This document shows, piece by piece, positions 24,058-36,478 of a stretch of 64,000 bases of DNA. Location: the NCBI GenBank assembly GCA_942491105.1, contig CALNZX010000012.1, forward strand, positions 124,001 through 188,000, read 5' to 3'. This DNA is from JBBEAM01 sp942491105 (lineage in GTDB: Bacteria; Pseudomonadota; Alphaproteobacteria; Kiloniellales; DSM-21159). Made by a program: the position numbers and the translations under genes. The notes beneath the pieces are model-generated. The model made no database searches, was not told where the DNA came from, and saw only the letters and a list, made by a program, of their open reading frames with translations. Each line of letters begins with the position of its first letter. Positions within the stretch are counted from its first letter, which is position 1.

Positions 24058-24603
24058 CTACTCGCCCTTGAGGCCCTTCTCGAAATATTTGTGGACGACC
24101 TTGTCCTGGTTCTCCAGCAGCCAGTCGATCGAGGGCTGGAAGGTCATCGCCTTGTGGATCGCCTGCGTGGTGGCCTTGCGGTGGATGTCGAACAGCACCT
24201 GATGGTCGAGATCCTTGACCTCGACGATGCCGGGATTGAGCCACACCGAGACGATGATGCCGAGCGCGTCGCACTTGTCCTTGGGGATGTCGCCCGAGCG
24301 CACGGCATCGAGCACGCCCATGGCCGTGGCGTATTGCACCGTGCCCATGAGGATATTGGTGTAGCGCGAGTCCTTGACGGTGACCTTGCTGACGCAAAGC
24401 GTGGGCGGGCGCACCATGACGTCGGTGTTGAGCAGCGCGAGCACGCGGGAGTGGCCCTTGACCTGATCGCCGAGGAGACCGGCAAAGGCTGTGCCGAACG
24501 GCCCGTCCATTTCACCAATTGCGACTTCCGGTTCCGCGGCGGTACCGGGCGGTCCGCCGGCGACGAGGCTCTCGCCCACTCTCAAGACAATGCGATCGGA
24601 CAT
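24058..24603 (-). CDS. Formaldehyde-activating-enzyme (Fae) homologue
   Basis: The 181-residue protein matches the Fae family from end to end: VGESLVAGG, then GPFGTAFAGLLGDQVKGHSRVLALLN, PPTLCVSKVTVKDSRY, GTVQYATAMGVLDAVRSGDIP, and IHRKATTQAIHKAMT. Fae joins formaldehyde to tetrahydromethanopterin in the cytoplasm and is a marker of the H4MPT-linked C1 pathway. In this protein the conserved His that follows VGEALVG... in recalled true Fae sequences seems replaced (TAAEPEVAIG), so it may be a paralogue (Fae2/Fae3-like) with another role. No H4MPT genes lie beside it. It is transcribed away from the rrn operon, behind a terminator. Confidence 0.75.
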   Translation of the reverse strand: MSDRIVLRVGESLVAGGPPGTAAEPEVAIGEMDGPFGTAFAGLLGDQVKGHSRVLALLNTDVMVRPPTLCVSKVTVKDSRYTNILMGTVQYATAMGVLDAVRSGDIPKDKCDALGIIVSVWLNPGIVEVKDLDHQVLFDIHRKATTQAIHKAMTFQPSIDWLLENQDKVVHKYFEKGLKGE

Positions 24604-24644
24604 CTTGCGACTTCGTCCCCTGTTGTTGTGATGGAATTGGCCGG

Positions 24645-24673
24645 ACTATGGCCGCCCGGGCACTCAGTCGCAA
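24645..24673 (-). promoter_or_regulatory. Candidate promoter of the Fae homologue
   Basis: TTGCGA and CATAGT are spaced by 17 bases on the minus strand, between the rrn terminator and the Fae start (42 bases to the ATG). Each hexamer matches four of six consensus bases. It gives the gene its own promoter after the rrn terminator. Confidence 0.35.
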
Positions 24674-24685
24674 CGCTTCACGCAC

Positions 24686-24721
24686 AAAAAAACCGCCGCG
24701 GGATTTCTCCTCGCGGCGGTT
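24686..24721 (-). terminator. Rho-independent terminator downstream of the rrn operon
   Basis: On the minus strand AACCGCCGCG pairs perfectly with CGCGGCGGTT (10 bp, 11-base loop) and is followed by seven Ts. It lies about 250 bases after the 5S 3' end and just before the Fae promoter, so it should end rRNA transcription. The 24722-24953 stretch between it and 5S has no gene; it contains two copies of GCGGTAGCGCARCAA and a GGCC-TTT-GGCC hairpin. Confidence 0.8.
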
Positions 24722-24858
24722 CTTGTCGTGGCTGCCATTCTCTTGTCGAAGCAAGATTCTGGCGAAACCAACTCGTGAAAGAGGGGAACGCGCTCTATAG
24801 AGCACGTATTCTCGATGAGGGCTCTGGGAGCCCGAATTGCGCTCACGTAGCTCAGAGA

Positions 24859-24908
24859 GCGGTAGCGCAACAAAGCTGCGCTCGACGCGATCCGCGGTAG
24901 CGCAGCAA
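24859..24908 (+). repeat. Short direct repeat downstream of 5S
   Basis: GCGGTAGCGCAACAA at 24859-24873 recurs as GCGGTAGCGCAGCAA at 24894-24908 (14 of 15 bases). The surrounding bases look like pieces of tRNA arms (GTAGCTCAG before the first copy, GTTCAAAC after the second) but do not fold into a tRNA. It may be the decayed remnant of tRNA genes that often follow 5S. Confidence 0.4.
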
Positions 24909-24953
24909 TCGCGTGTTCAAACAGGCCAAAGGCCAAGAACACGACGAATGAAT

Positions 24954-25109
24954 TTTGAAACCGCCCTTGGCAAGCCTGGCGACGACCTACTCTCCCAAGT
25001 CTTGAGACTTAGTACCATCGGCGCTGGAGCGTTTCACGGCCGTGTTCGGGATGGGAACGGGTGGGGGCGCTCCGCCAAAATCACCAGGCCAGCGAAGGGC
25101 GGTTTCAAA
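24954..25109 (-). repeat. Perfect inverted repeat flanking 5S rRNA (processing stem)
   Basis: TTTGAAACCGCCCTT (24954-24968) and AAGGGCGGTTTCAAA (25095-25109) are perfect 15-base complements on either side of the 5S gene. In the transcript they would form a stem enclosing 5S, suited to RNase III/E processing. Confidence 0.7.
24974..25089 (-). rRNA. rrf: 5S ribosomal RNA
   Basis: The minus strand carries the conserved 5S core CCCACCCGTTCCCATCCCGA and ACGGCCGTGAAACGCTCC, with GCCTGG at the 5' end pairing with CCAGGC at the 3' end (helix I). Length about 116 bases, which fits the class. It is the last gene of the rrn operon. Confidence 0.93.
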
Positions 25110-25167
25110 TCTGGTCTCAACCCGCTCAACACTCATCCTGAAAAGGATGGGTACTGACAATGAAAGC

Positions 25168-27919
<2,752 letters not shown>

Positions 27920-28376
27920 ATCGTCTCCGGCAATCCATCACGTACAGGAGGCAAAAACCAAGCCTCCACACAAGATCGACCGAGCATACGGTTAGATCTT
28001 GCTTTCCGCCCGAAATCTGCTAACAACCCCGCAAAGACCCCTGCGCCAAACACGCAAAAATCCCGCCAAGCCCCCATGGACCTTCGACAACGTTTACACT
28101 GCATTCCTCTACACAATGACAATGAACCCCTTAAACCCTCACGCCGCTCGCAAGCAGCGGAAACTTATGCACCTTCGCTAATACCGAAAACCTCACACTT
28201 TAAGCCGGGCCTCGCACCAAGCCGCCACACAACCCGCGTCTCCCAGGCCGCCAACCGTCAATCCGACGCGACTCGGCATTCGCTCACGGCCACAACCAGC
28301 GCAGCTGGTGGAGGCCGACCGGGATCGAAGCCCCTTTGCTTCGCCGCTTTGCAAAGCGCGCCTCACCAACCTGAGT
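27920..28376 (-). other. tRNA-Ala to 23S spacer
   Basis: This 457-base spacer has no protein gene. It holds a GGAGGC/GCCTCC hairpin at 27947-27967, just before 23S, and a degenerate copy of the tRNA-Ala 3' end (see the repeat at 28306). The rest is A/C-rich spacer. Confidence 0.7.
28306..28329 (-). repeat. Partial duplicate of the tRNA-Ala 3' end
   Basis: 28306-28329 repeats the last 23 bases of tRNA-Ala (28377-28399) with one inserted G: TGGTGGAGGCCGACC then GGGATCGAA. The homology fades after the T-arm but a GCTTTGCAAAGC piece at 28347-28358 resembles the anticodon arm. It lies 47 bases past the true tRNA end, so it is a truncated tandem copy. Confidence 0.65.
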
Positions 28377-28452
28377 TGGTGGAGCCGACCGGGATCGAAC
28401 CGATGACCTCCTGCTTGCAAAGCAGGCGCTCTCCCAACTGAGCTATGGCCCC
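28377..28452 (-). tRNA. tRNA-Ala (TGC)
   Basis: A 76-base tRNA with encoded CCA; the anticodon loop is TTTGCAA and the anticodon stem CTGC/GCAG. The T-loop is TTCGATC. The acceptor stem has a G-U at 3-70 and an A-C mismatch at 7-66, slightly unusual. It is in the normal place between tRNA-Ile and 23S. Confidence 0.95.
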
Positions 28453-28501
28453 GTTATCGGCAAGGCCAGGCCGAGCCCTAAGGCCGACACTCAGAACTGA
28501 T

Positions 28502-28578
28502 TGGTGGGCCTGGGAAGACTTGAACTTCCGACCTCACGCTTATCAAGCGCGCGCTCTAACCAACTGAGCTACAGGCCC
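28502..28578 (-). tRNA. tRNA-Ile (GAT)
   Basis: A 77-base tRNA with encoded CCA; the acceptor GGGCCTG pairs with CAGGCCC and the anticodon loop is TTGATAA. It is the first spacer tRNA after 16S, the usual order in alphaproteobacterial rrn operons. Confidence 0.96.
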
Positions 28579-28711
28579 GGGTGTCTCCGCCCTGCTCGCG
28601 CAAGACGTAAGCCAACCAACACCATCGCTGGGCCCGCGCCTGTCGCCAATAGCTCACCTGGGCCCTGTGCGCCCAATCGAGGCGCTCAAGGGCCGCCGAC
28701 TGGTTTTCGGT

Positions 28712-28737
28712 TTAGGAAGGGATACGTAGACGGCGGA
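28712..28737 (-). repeat. 3' arm of the 16S rRNA processing stem
   Basis: These 26 bases are complementary to 30509-30534, upstream of 16S. Fifteen bases (TTAGGAAGGGATACG) match perfectly, then CGGCGGA after a short mismatch. In the pre-rRNA the two arms form the stem that loops out 16S for RNase III cleavage. Its presence shows that the leader, 16S and first spacer come from one locus. Confidence 0.7.
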
Positions 28738-28810
28738 AAACATTCCGGGACCATCGGCCGTGTTCGTTAAGCGAATCCCAGATAAACCGCCGAGGCGGCT
28801 CTGCCGGAAC

Positions 28811-30318
<1,508 letters not shown>

Positions 30319-30632
30319 ACTTAAGCCAGGCATCGCCAACCCAACCCGAAGGCCAAACCGGCAATACCCTACTTGAGCTTGAAAACCCGTCAAACGCATG
30401 ACTACAGCGATCCTCAATCCACCCAGAGGCCAAAACCCCCAGACAAATCGAAAACCGCAAAGATACGCGTCCAACAGGTAACATCCAGCTTAACAACGCC
30501 AAACGTAATCCGCCGCCCGCGTATCCCTTCCTAATCTATCCACTATGTCAATGAACCCGCCGGGGCAAAAACCCGCTCCGGACAAAACCAACGCGGCCTG
30601 GAGAAAAGCCCCCGCCGCGCTGAGAGGGCCGG
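30319..30632 (-). other. rrn leader
   Basis: The transcribed leader before 16S is about 310 bases. It contains the 5' arm of the 16S processing stem (30509-30534) and no protein gene. A second TTGACA at 30543-30548 has no good -10 at normal spacing. Confidence 0.6.
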
Positions 30633-30661
30633 GGTATAGCCCCCATGCCAGGAGCTGTCAA
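30633..30661 (-). promoter_or_regulatory. rrn promoter
   Basis: On the minus strand a perfect TTGACA (30656-30661) and TATACC (30633-30638) are separated by 17 bases. It lies 315 bases before 16S, the usual leader length. The following GGCCCTCTCAGCG stretch is GC-rich, as expected of a stringently controlled promoter. The 30662-30953 stretch upstream holds no gene. Confidence 0.7.
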
Positions 30662-30953
30662 ACCCTTTGTTGCAACTTTTCGACAGCCGCCGTGAAAGCT
30701 TCGAGAAAGCCCTGGCCGGCTGGCCGGCAAGCCCGGCGCCGGCACCCCGGAAAGGCGAGTTCCGCAGCGCGATATTCCCGTCTAGTCCTCTAGATTTATG
30801 ATTGACATCAAAGAGTCAGGCCAGCATCTTGACGATCTAATTCAATAGAAGGCTGGAAACGGCCTATCGGCACTTTCTCATGGCATGCGGCGCGCCGCCG
30901 AAGATTGCAGGGAATCCAAGGCGGCGTCGGTCATTTTTAGGGGGATTCTAGGC

Positions 30954-32423
30954 GTGAGCGACGATTCGCTGCTAGCGACGGATTCGCAGCAAGGCACCGC
31001 TGGATTCCCTCTTCGTAAACTCGGTCTGACCTGCGCGATGCTCGCGCTGACCTCGCTGCTCGGTCTGGGCGCCTTGCACTCCATTCACGAACCCGCCGCC
31101 GCCGACCCCGTGCTTAGGGAAGCTGGCCAGGACGCGGCGTCCCCAGCCCGGCAACAGGCCGCGCGCGACCCCGGCGCCTATCGCATCGTGCATCTTGAAA
31201 GCGAAAGTCACGATGCCCCCAAGAACGAGGACGACCAGCCGGTGGTGCTCTCCCTGGAGATCAAGACCGGCGACACCTTGATGGCGCTGCTGGCCAACGC
31301 CGGCGTGCAAAGCCGCGAGGCCTACGCCGCGATCGAGGCGATGAAGGAAGTCTACTCGCCCCGGCATCTGCGCCCCGGACAGGAGATCGCGGTATCCCTG
31401 TTGCCGCGCCATCCTCTCGACGGACCCGGCCCGGATGTCCTGCAATCGCTGCGCCTACGCCCCTCGCTGGAACAGGACATCGAAATCGTGCGCGAGTCCC
31501 TCGCCGACGACGGGCAGCCCCGCTTCGCCGCGCTGACCATCGACCGGCCGCTCGAGCGCCAGCAGCACATCGGCGTGGGCAGCATCGACAGCAGTCTCTA
31601 TCAGGCCGCGGTCGACGCCGGCGTTCCCGACCGCGTCCTGATCGAAATGATCCGCGCCTACAGCTTCGACGTCGACTTTCAGCGCGACATCCAGGCCGGC
31701 GACTCCTTCGAGCTGGTCTACGACACCTATGTGGACGAAGACGGCCAGCTGGCCCGGTCCGGCGAGATCCTCTATTCCAAGCTGGTGCTCAGCGGCAAGG
31801 AACTGAAGTTCTATCACTACACGCCCGCCAGCGGCTTCGCCGACTACTTCAACGAAAAGGGCCAGTCGGTGCGCAAGACGCTGATGCGCACGCCGATCGA
31901 CGGCGCCCGCATCTCCTCGGGTTTCGGCATGCGCAACCATCCGGTTCTCGGCTATTCGAAGATGCACAAGGGCGTCGACTTCGCGGCGCCCACGGGCACG
32001 CCGATCTATGCCGCCGGCGATGGCGTGATTCAGCGCGCCAACCGCTTCAGCAGCTACGGCAACTACATCCGGATTCGCCACAACGGCACCTACGATACCG
32101 CCTATGCCCATCTCAACGGCTTCGCCAAGGGGATCAAGGCGGGCGTGCGGGTGCGCCAGGGCGACGTCATCGGCTATGTCGGCACCACCGGGCGTTCGAC
32201 CGGCGCGCATCTGCACTATGAGGTCCTGGCCAATGGCGTGCAGACCAATCCCAGCAGCATCAAGCTGCCGAGCGGCGAGAACCTGGCCGGCGCCGAGCTG
32301 GATAAGTTCAGCCAGGCCCGCGCCGAGATCGACGCGCTGCGCGCCGCTCTGCTGCGCGCGCAGACCCAGCTCGTCCAGATGCCCGCCTGCTCCGTCCGCG
32401 AGGATGCGCCCGACGGCTGCTGA
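30954..32423 (+). CDS. M23-family murein endopeptidase
   Basis: The GTG at 30954 is chosen because AGGGGG lies eight bases upstream; an ATG at 30885 is in frame but has no ribosome site. The 489-residue product has one membrane anchor (about 24-44), a LysM-like/OapA-type segment (about 105-150, SLEIKTGDTLMALLANAGV), and a C-terminal M23 domain (about 330-430). Zinc ligands are in SSGFGMRNHPVLG, HKGVDFAAP and GAHLHYEV. It cleaves peptidoglycan cross-links in the periplasm during growth or division. A short coiled tail (AELDKFSQARAEIDALRAA) follows. It is divergent from the rrn operon. Confidence 0.85.
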   Translation: MSDDSLLATDSQQGTAGFPLRKLGLTCAMLALTSLLGLGALHSIHEPAAADPVLREAGQDAASPARQQAARDPGAYRIVHLESESHDAPKNEDDQPVVLSLEIKTGDTLMALLANAGVQSREAYAAIEAMKEVYSPRHLRPGQEIAVSLLPRHPLDGPGPDVLQSLRLRPSLEQDIEIVRESLADDGQPRFAALTIDRPLERQQHIGVGSIDSSLYQAAVDAGVPDRVLIEMIRAYSFDVDFQRDIQAGDSFELVYDTYVDEDGQLARSGEILYSKLVLSGKELKFYHYTPASGFADYFNEKGQSVRKTLMRTPIDGARISSGFGMRNHPVLGYSKMHKGVDFAAPTGTPIYAAGDGVIQRANRFSSYGNYIRIRHNGTYDTAYAHLNGFAKGIKAGVRVRQGDVIGYVGTTGRSTGAHLHYEVLANGVQTNPSSIKLPSGENLAGAELDKFSQARAEIDALRAALLRAQTQLVQMPACSVREDAPDGC

Positions 32424-32441
32424 TGCCGCGCTGCGGACGGC

Positions 32442-33536
32442 CTAGCTGGCCGGGTGAATCCAGCCGTTCAACGTAAAGCGGCCATCGGCGGGATCGTCGC
32501 TTTCCAGCCGTAGCATCTCGACCTCGTGCATCGCTGCGCTGGGAAAGAAGACGATAGAGTTGTCGTCCGGCGACACCCGGCTGAAAACCTCCCGGCGATA
32601 GGCGCCCTTGCGCAGATCGGTATCGAAGAGCCTGAGTCCGCCGCCGGTGAAGCGCTTGGGCTCCCGGCAGAAATAATACACGAAGGAAATACGCCGTCCG
32701 TCGCTGCGGTGACCGTGGCGCGAGCCATGGCTGTTATCGTTGTGGACGGTGTAGAAATCGCCATCGAGATGCGCGGTCATCTGCAGCTCGATCTTGGCGA
32801 CCTTGAAGGGCGCGCAGCCCAGCCTGGCGAACACCTGGGGCAATGCCGCCTTCACCCGCGGCTTGAACCAGCGGACGATCGGCTTGGGCTCCATGGCGAC
32901 GCGCGAGGAGCGCACCGAGGTATCGTGAGCGTGATCCATGCCGATCAGGACATGGGATTGCTGAAACACCGATAGGTTGTCCCGGGCGAACTCCATCGCC
33001 TGCGCGCGCTGTTCCGCTTCGAGAAAGCCGCCGAGCCGCGCGAAGGGCACGATCACAGGCATGTCGTCCTCGGCCTCGGCTTCCAGCGGCTGGCCGTTCA
33101 TCACCTGCAGGGCGGCGGCGATGTTCTGGTCCTCCGGCGCCGCGGCATGGGCGCGCGCATAGAGCGCGCGGGCCGATTCGAAATCGCCGCGCACCCGCGC
33201 CAGACAAGCCGACAGATTCAAGGCATCCGGGTTGCCGGGATCGAGGTCCAAGGCGCGCGCCAGCGGCCGCGCGGCGGCGTCATGCTGTCCCAGCTTGATC
33301 AAACGGGCGGCGAGCTTGGCCAGATACGCGGATTCGAAGCCCGCCGCCTGCGCCTCCAGCGACGCGGCCTCCCCGGCCCGGTCCTGCCGCCGCAGCACGC
33401 CCGCCAGGCCGCGCAGTCCCTCAAGGTGTTCGGGGTTGTCGCCGATAACACGCCGGAAAGCCGCCTCGGCCAGATCAAGGTCGCCAGCCTCGGCGGCGGC
33501 AAGGGCTTGGGTAAAGCTGCTCTCGCTCACGCTCAT
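32442..33536 (-). CDS. TPR protein with 2OG-Fe(II) oxygenase (prolyl-4-hydroxylase-like) domain
   Basis: The 364-residue protein has four or so TPR-like repeats in its first 150 residues (AEAGDLDLAEAAFRRVIGDNP and similar) and then a C-terminal dioxygenase fold. The iron site is visible as H and D in FYTVHNDNSH (about residue 263), a distal His in SAAMHEVEML (about 333), and an Arg for 2-oxoglutarate in GRFTLNGWIHP. Such domains hydroxylate proteins or small peptides. It converges with the M23 gene, 18 bases away, and stands apart from clpB. Target unknown. Confidence 0.7.
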   Translation of the reverse strand: MSVSESSFTQALAAAEAGDLDLAEAAFRRVIGDNPEHLEGLRGLAGVLRRQDRAGEAASLEAQAAGFESAYLAKLAARLIKLGQHDAAARPLARALDLDPGNPDALNLSACLARVRGDFESARALYARAHAAAPEDQNIAAALQVMNGQPLEAEAEDDMPVIVPFARLGGFLEAEQRAQAMEFARDNLSVFQQSHVLIGMDHAHDTSVRSSRVAMEPKPIVRWFKPRVKAALPQVFARLGCAPFKVAKIELQMTAHLDGDFYTVHNDNSHGSRHGHRSDGRRISFVYYFCREPKRFTGGGLRLFDTDLRKGAYRREVFSRVSPDDNSIVFFPSAAMHEVEMLRLESDDPADGRFTLNGWIHPAS

Positions 33537-33618
33537 CGGCGCAGTCTACGCCATCGCTCAGCCGCGCGCAGCGCCCGTGTAGGGGCCACGCGCGGCTGTA
33601 TCGGAAGGCATCCGCCGC

Positions 33619-36222
33619 TTAGGCGGCCTGCACCAGCTCATCGTTGATCGCCAGCTTGCCGTCGACCACCGCCACGCGGACGGTCTCGCCATCGGCGATC
33701 TTCCCAGAGAGGATCATCTCGGCTAGCGGGTTCTGCAGTTCACGCTGTATGACCCGCTTCAACGGCCGCGCGCCATAGACCGGATCGTAGCCGGTATTGG
33801 CCAGCCAGCTGCGTGCCGTGTCGTCGAGCTGCAGCGTGATTTTGCGGTCCGCGAGCAGCTGCTGCAAACGCTGCAGCTGGATATCCACGATACCGGTCAT
33901 CTGCGCCCGGGTCAGACGGTGGAACAGCAGAATCTCATCGAGACGATTGAGAAACTCCGGCCGGAAACTGGCCCGCACGACCTCCATGACCTGGGCCCGT
34001 ACCGATTCCACGCCGTCCTCGTCGCCCTGAGACGCCAGGATCTCGGAGCCAAGGTTCGAGGTCATGACGATCAGGGTATTGCGGAAGTCGACGGTCCGGC
34101 CCTGGCCATCCGTCAGGCGCCCGTCGTCGAGCACCTGCAGCAGCACGTTGAAGACATCGGGATGCGCCTTTTCGATCTCGTCGAAGAGGATCACCTGATA
34201 GGGCCGGCGGCGCACCGCCTCGGTCAAGGCACCGCCTTCTTCGTAGCCGACGTAGCCTGGAGGCGCGCCGATCAGGCGGGCGACCGAATGCTTCTCCATG
34301 TACTCGGACATGTCGAGGCGGACCATCGCCGTTTCCTCGTCGAACAGAAAGGCCGCCAAGGCCTTGGTCAGCTCGGTTTTCCCGACGCCGGTCGGCCCCA
34401 GGAAGAGGAAGGAGCCGATCGGACGCTGCGGATCCTGCAGGCCGGCACGCGCGCGCCGCACGGCATGGGACACGGCCGCTATCGCCTCTTCCTGGCCGAT
34501 CACCCGCTGCCCGAGCTGGGCCTCCATCTTCAGCAGCTTCTCGCGCTGTCCTTCGAGCATCCGGTCGACGGGAATGCCGGTCCAGCGCGACACCACGGTG
34601 GCCACCAGGTCCTCGCTGACCTCTTCCTGCAGCATGTTGCCGGGGCCGTCCTCGTCGCCATGCGCGGCTTCGGCCTCGGTCAGGCGGCGCTCCAGATCGG
34701 GAATGACCCCGTACATCAGCTCCGAGGCGCGGTCGAACCGGCCCTCGCGCTGCGCACGCTCGACCTCCATGCGGGCATGGTCGAGCTCCTCCTTGAGCTT
34801 CTGGGCCCCGGCGAGCTTGTCCTTCTCGGCTTGCCAGCGCGCGGTCAGCTCCGCCGACTTCTGTTCCAGCTCGCCCAGCTCCTTCTCCAGCTTGGTCAGG
34901 CGTTCCTTGGAAGCCGCGTCGCTTTCCTTCTTCAAGGCCGTCTGCTCGATCTTGAGCTGAATGATCTTGCGATCGAGCTCGTCGATGTCCTCGGGCTTGG
35001 AATCGACCTCCATGCGCAGGCGGCTGGCCGCCTCGTCGATCAGGTCGATGGCCTTGTCGGGCAGGAAGCGGTTGGTGATGTAGCGATTGGACAGGGTTGC
35101 CGCGGCGATGATGGCGTTGTCCGTGATCCGCACCCCGTGATGCAGCTCGTACTTCTCTTTCAAGCCGCGCAGGATCGAAATCGTCTCCTCGACGCTCGGC
35201 TCGTCGACGAAGACCGGCTGGAAGCGCCGCGCCAGGGCCGCGTCCTTTTCGATGTGATCGCGGTACTCGTCCAGCGTGGTCGCGCCGACGCAATGCAGCT
35301 CACCGCGCGCCAACGCCGGCTTGAGCATATTGGACGCATCCATCGCGCCTTCGGCCTTGCCGGCGCCGACCAGGGTGTGAAGCTCGTCGATAAAGACCAC
35401 GATCTCGCCGGCGGCGCTGGCAATCTCCTCGAGCACCGCCTTCAGGCGCTCCTCGAACTCGCCGCGAAACTTCGCGCCGGCCACCATGGCGGACAGATCC
35501 AGCGACATCAGCCGCTTGTTCTTGAGGGTCTCCGGCACATCGCCGTTGACGATACGCTGGGCCAGGCCCTCGACGATCGCCGTCTTGCCGACGCCGGGCT
35601 CGCCGATCAGCACAGGATTGTTCTTGGTGCGGCGGGACAGCACCTGAATGGTGCGGCGGATCTCCTCGTCGCGGCCGATCACGGGATCGAGCTTGCCTTC
35701 CCGCGCCACCTCGGTCAGGTCGCGGGCGTATTTGTTCAAGGCGTCGTAGCTTTCCTCCGCCGAGGCGCTGTCGGCCGTGCGGCCCTTGCGCAGATCCGTG
35801 ATCGCCTGGTTGAGATTCTGCGGCGTGATCCCGGCATCGGCGAGAAGCTTGGCCGGCTTGGCGCCTTTGTCCATGGCCAGCGCCAGCAGCAGGCGTTCGG
35901 CCGTGACGAAGGAGTCGCCGGCCTTCTCCGCAAGCTTTTCAGCCTGTTCGAAGAGCCGCGCCATCTCCGGCGCCAGATAAACCTGACCGCTACCGCCCTC
36001 GACTTTCGGCAGCTTCTCGATCTCGGCCTGGGCCGCCGTAAGCGCCGCCTTGGCGTCGCCGCCGGCAGCCTGAATCAGGTTGGCGGCGAGGCCCTCGCGA
36101 TCCTCCAGAAGCACCGTCAAAAGGTGCAGGGGTGTCAACTGTTGGTGATTGCGGCGTAGTGCCAGCCCCTGGGCGGCTTGTACGAAGCCCCGGGAGCGCT
36201 CTGTAAAGCGTTCGAAATCCAT
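33619..36222 (-). CDS. clpB: ATP-dependent disaggregase ClpB
   Basis: The ATG at 36222 follows AGGAGG by eight bases and begins MDFERFTERSRGF, the normal ClpB start, giving 867 residues. Order: Clp N-domain pair (1-150), first AAA domain with GEPGVGKTAIVEGLAQR (about 205), a long coiled-coil middle domain (about 410-530), second AAA domain with GPTGVGKTELTKALA (about 608), and the C-terminal domain. With DnaK it resolubilises heat-aggregated proteins in the cytoplasm. A heat-shock-type promoter lies 140 bases upstream. The gene is intact. Confidence 0.97.
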   Translation of the reverse strand: MDFERFTERSRGFVQAAQGLALRRNHQQLTPLHLLTVLLEDREGLAANLIQAAGGDAKAALTAAQAEIEKLPKVEGGSGQVYLAPEMARLFEQAEKLAEKAGDSFVTAERLLLALAMDKGAKPAKLLADAGITPQNLNQAITDLRKGRTADSASAEESYDALNKYARDLTEVAREGKLDPVIGRDEEIRRTIQVLSRRTKNNPVLIGEPGVGKTAIVEGLAQRIVNGDVPETLKNKRLMSLDLSAMVAGAKFRGEFEERLKAVLEEIASAAGEIVVFIDELHTLVGAGKAEGAMDASNMLKPALARGELHCVGATTLDEYRDHIEKDAALARRFQPVFVDEPSVEETISILRGLKEKYELHHGVRITDNAIIAAATLSNRYITNRFLPDKAIDLIDEAASRLRMEVDSKPEDIDELDRKIIQLKIEQTALKKESDAASKERLTKLEKELGELEQKSAELTARWQAEKDKLAGAQKLKEELDHARMEVERAQREGRFDRASELMYGVIPDLERRLTEAEAAHGDEDGPGNMLQEEVSEDLVATVVSRWTGIPVDRMLEGQREKLLKMEAQLGQRVIGQEEAIAAVSHAVRRARAGLQDPQRPIGSFLFLGPTGVGKTELTKALAAFLFDEETAMVRLDMSEYMEKHSVARLIGAPPGYVGYEEGGALTEAVRRRPYQVILFDEIEKAHPDVFNVLLQVLDDGRLTDGQGRTVDFRNTLIVMTSNLGSEILASQGDEDGVESVRAQVMEVVRASFRPEFLNRLDEILLFHRLTRAQMTGIVDIQLQRLQQLLADRKITLQLDDTARSWLANTGYDPVYGARPLKRVIQRELQNPLAEMILSGKIADGETVRVAVVDGKLAINDELVQAA

Positions 36223-36362
36223 ATTCTTGCCCTCCTCGTCCGCGCCTTTGGCAAAGCGCGCAGTCGACGATGCTCGTTGTTTCCAAGATCGCCCCCACAT
36301 AAGCGGCGGGCGAAACCATCGGCCTTGATCCGGATCAAAATCACGGGCGCCGGCCGAATCCA

Positions 36363-36392
36363 TATATGGGACTGTTGCATGAATGACACAAG
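36363..36392 (-). promoter_or_regulatory. Candidate RpoH (sigma-32) promoter of clpB
   Basis: On the minus strand CTTGTG (36387-36392) and CCCATATA (36363-36370) are 16 bases apart, close to the heat-shock consensus CTTGAA ... CCCCATNT. The transcript would start about 135 bases before clpB. Placement before a heat-shock gene raises the odds. Confidence 0.55.
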
Positions 36393-36478
36393 TCCTTGGA
36401 AGGCTATTTCAAATCAGAATGTTACCTAATCGCGGCCTCGTGTCTGGAATTGATGGGCCGGCGACATAAATCAGCAGC

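Noticed and set aside
24841..24935. A tRNA gene after 5S
   Set aside because: D-arm and T-loop like pieces are present but acceptor, anticodon and T stems do not pair.
33919..36159. A 746-codon open frame on the plus strand opposite clpB
   Set aside because: It mirrors clpB codons in a GC-rich gene and has low-complexity Leu/Arg/Gly sequence with no domain; clpB on the minus strand is intact and well supported.
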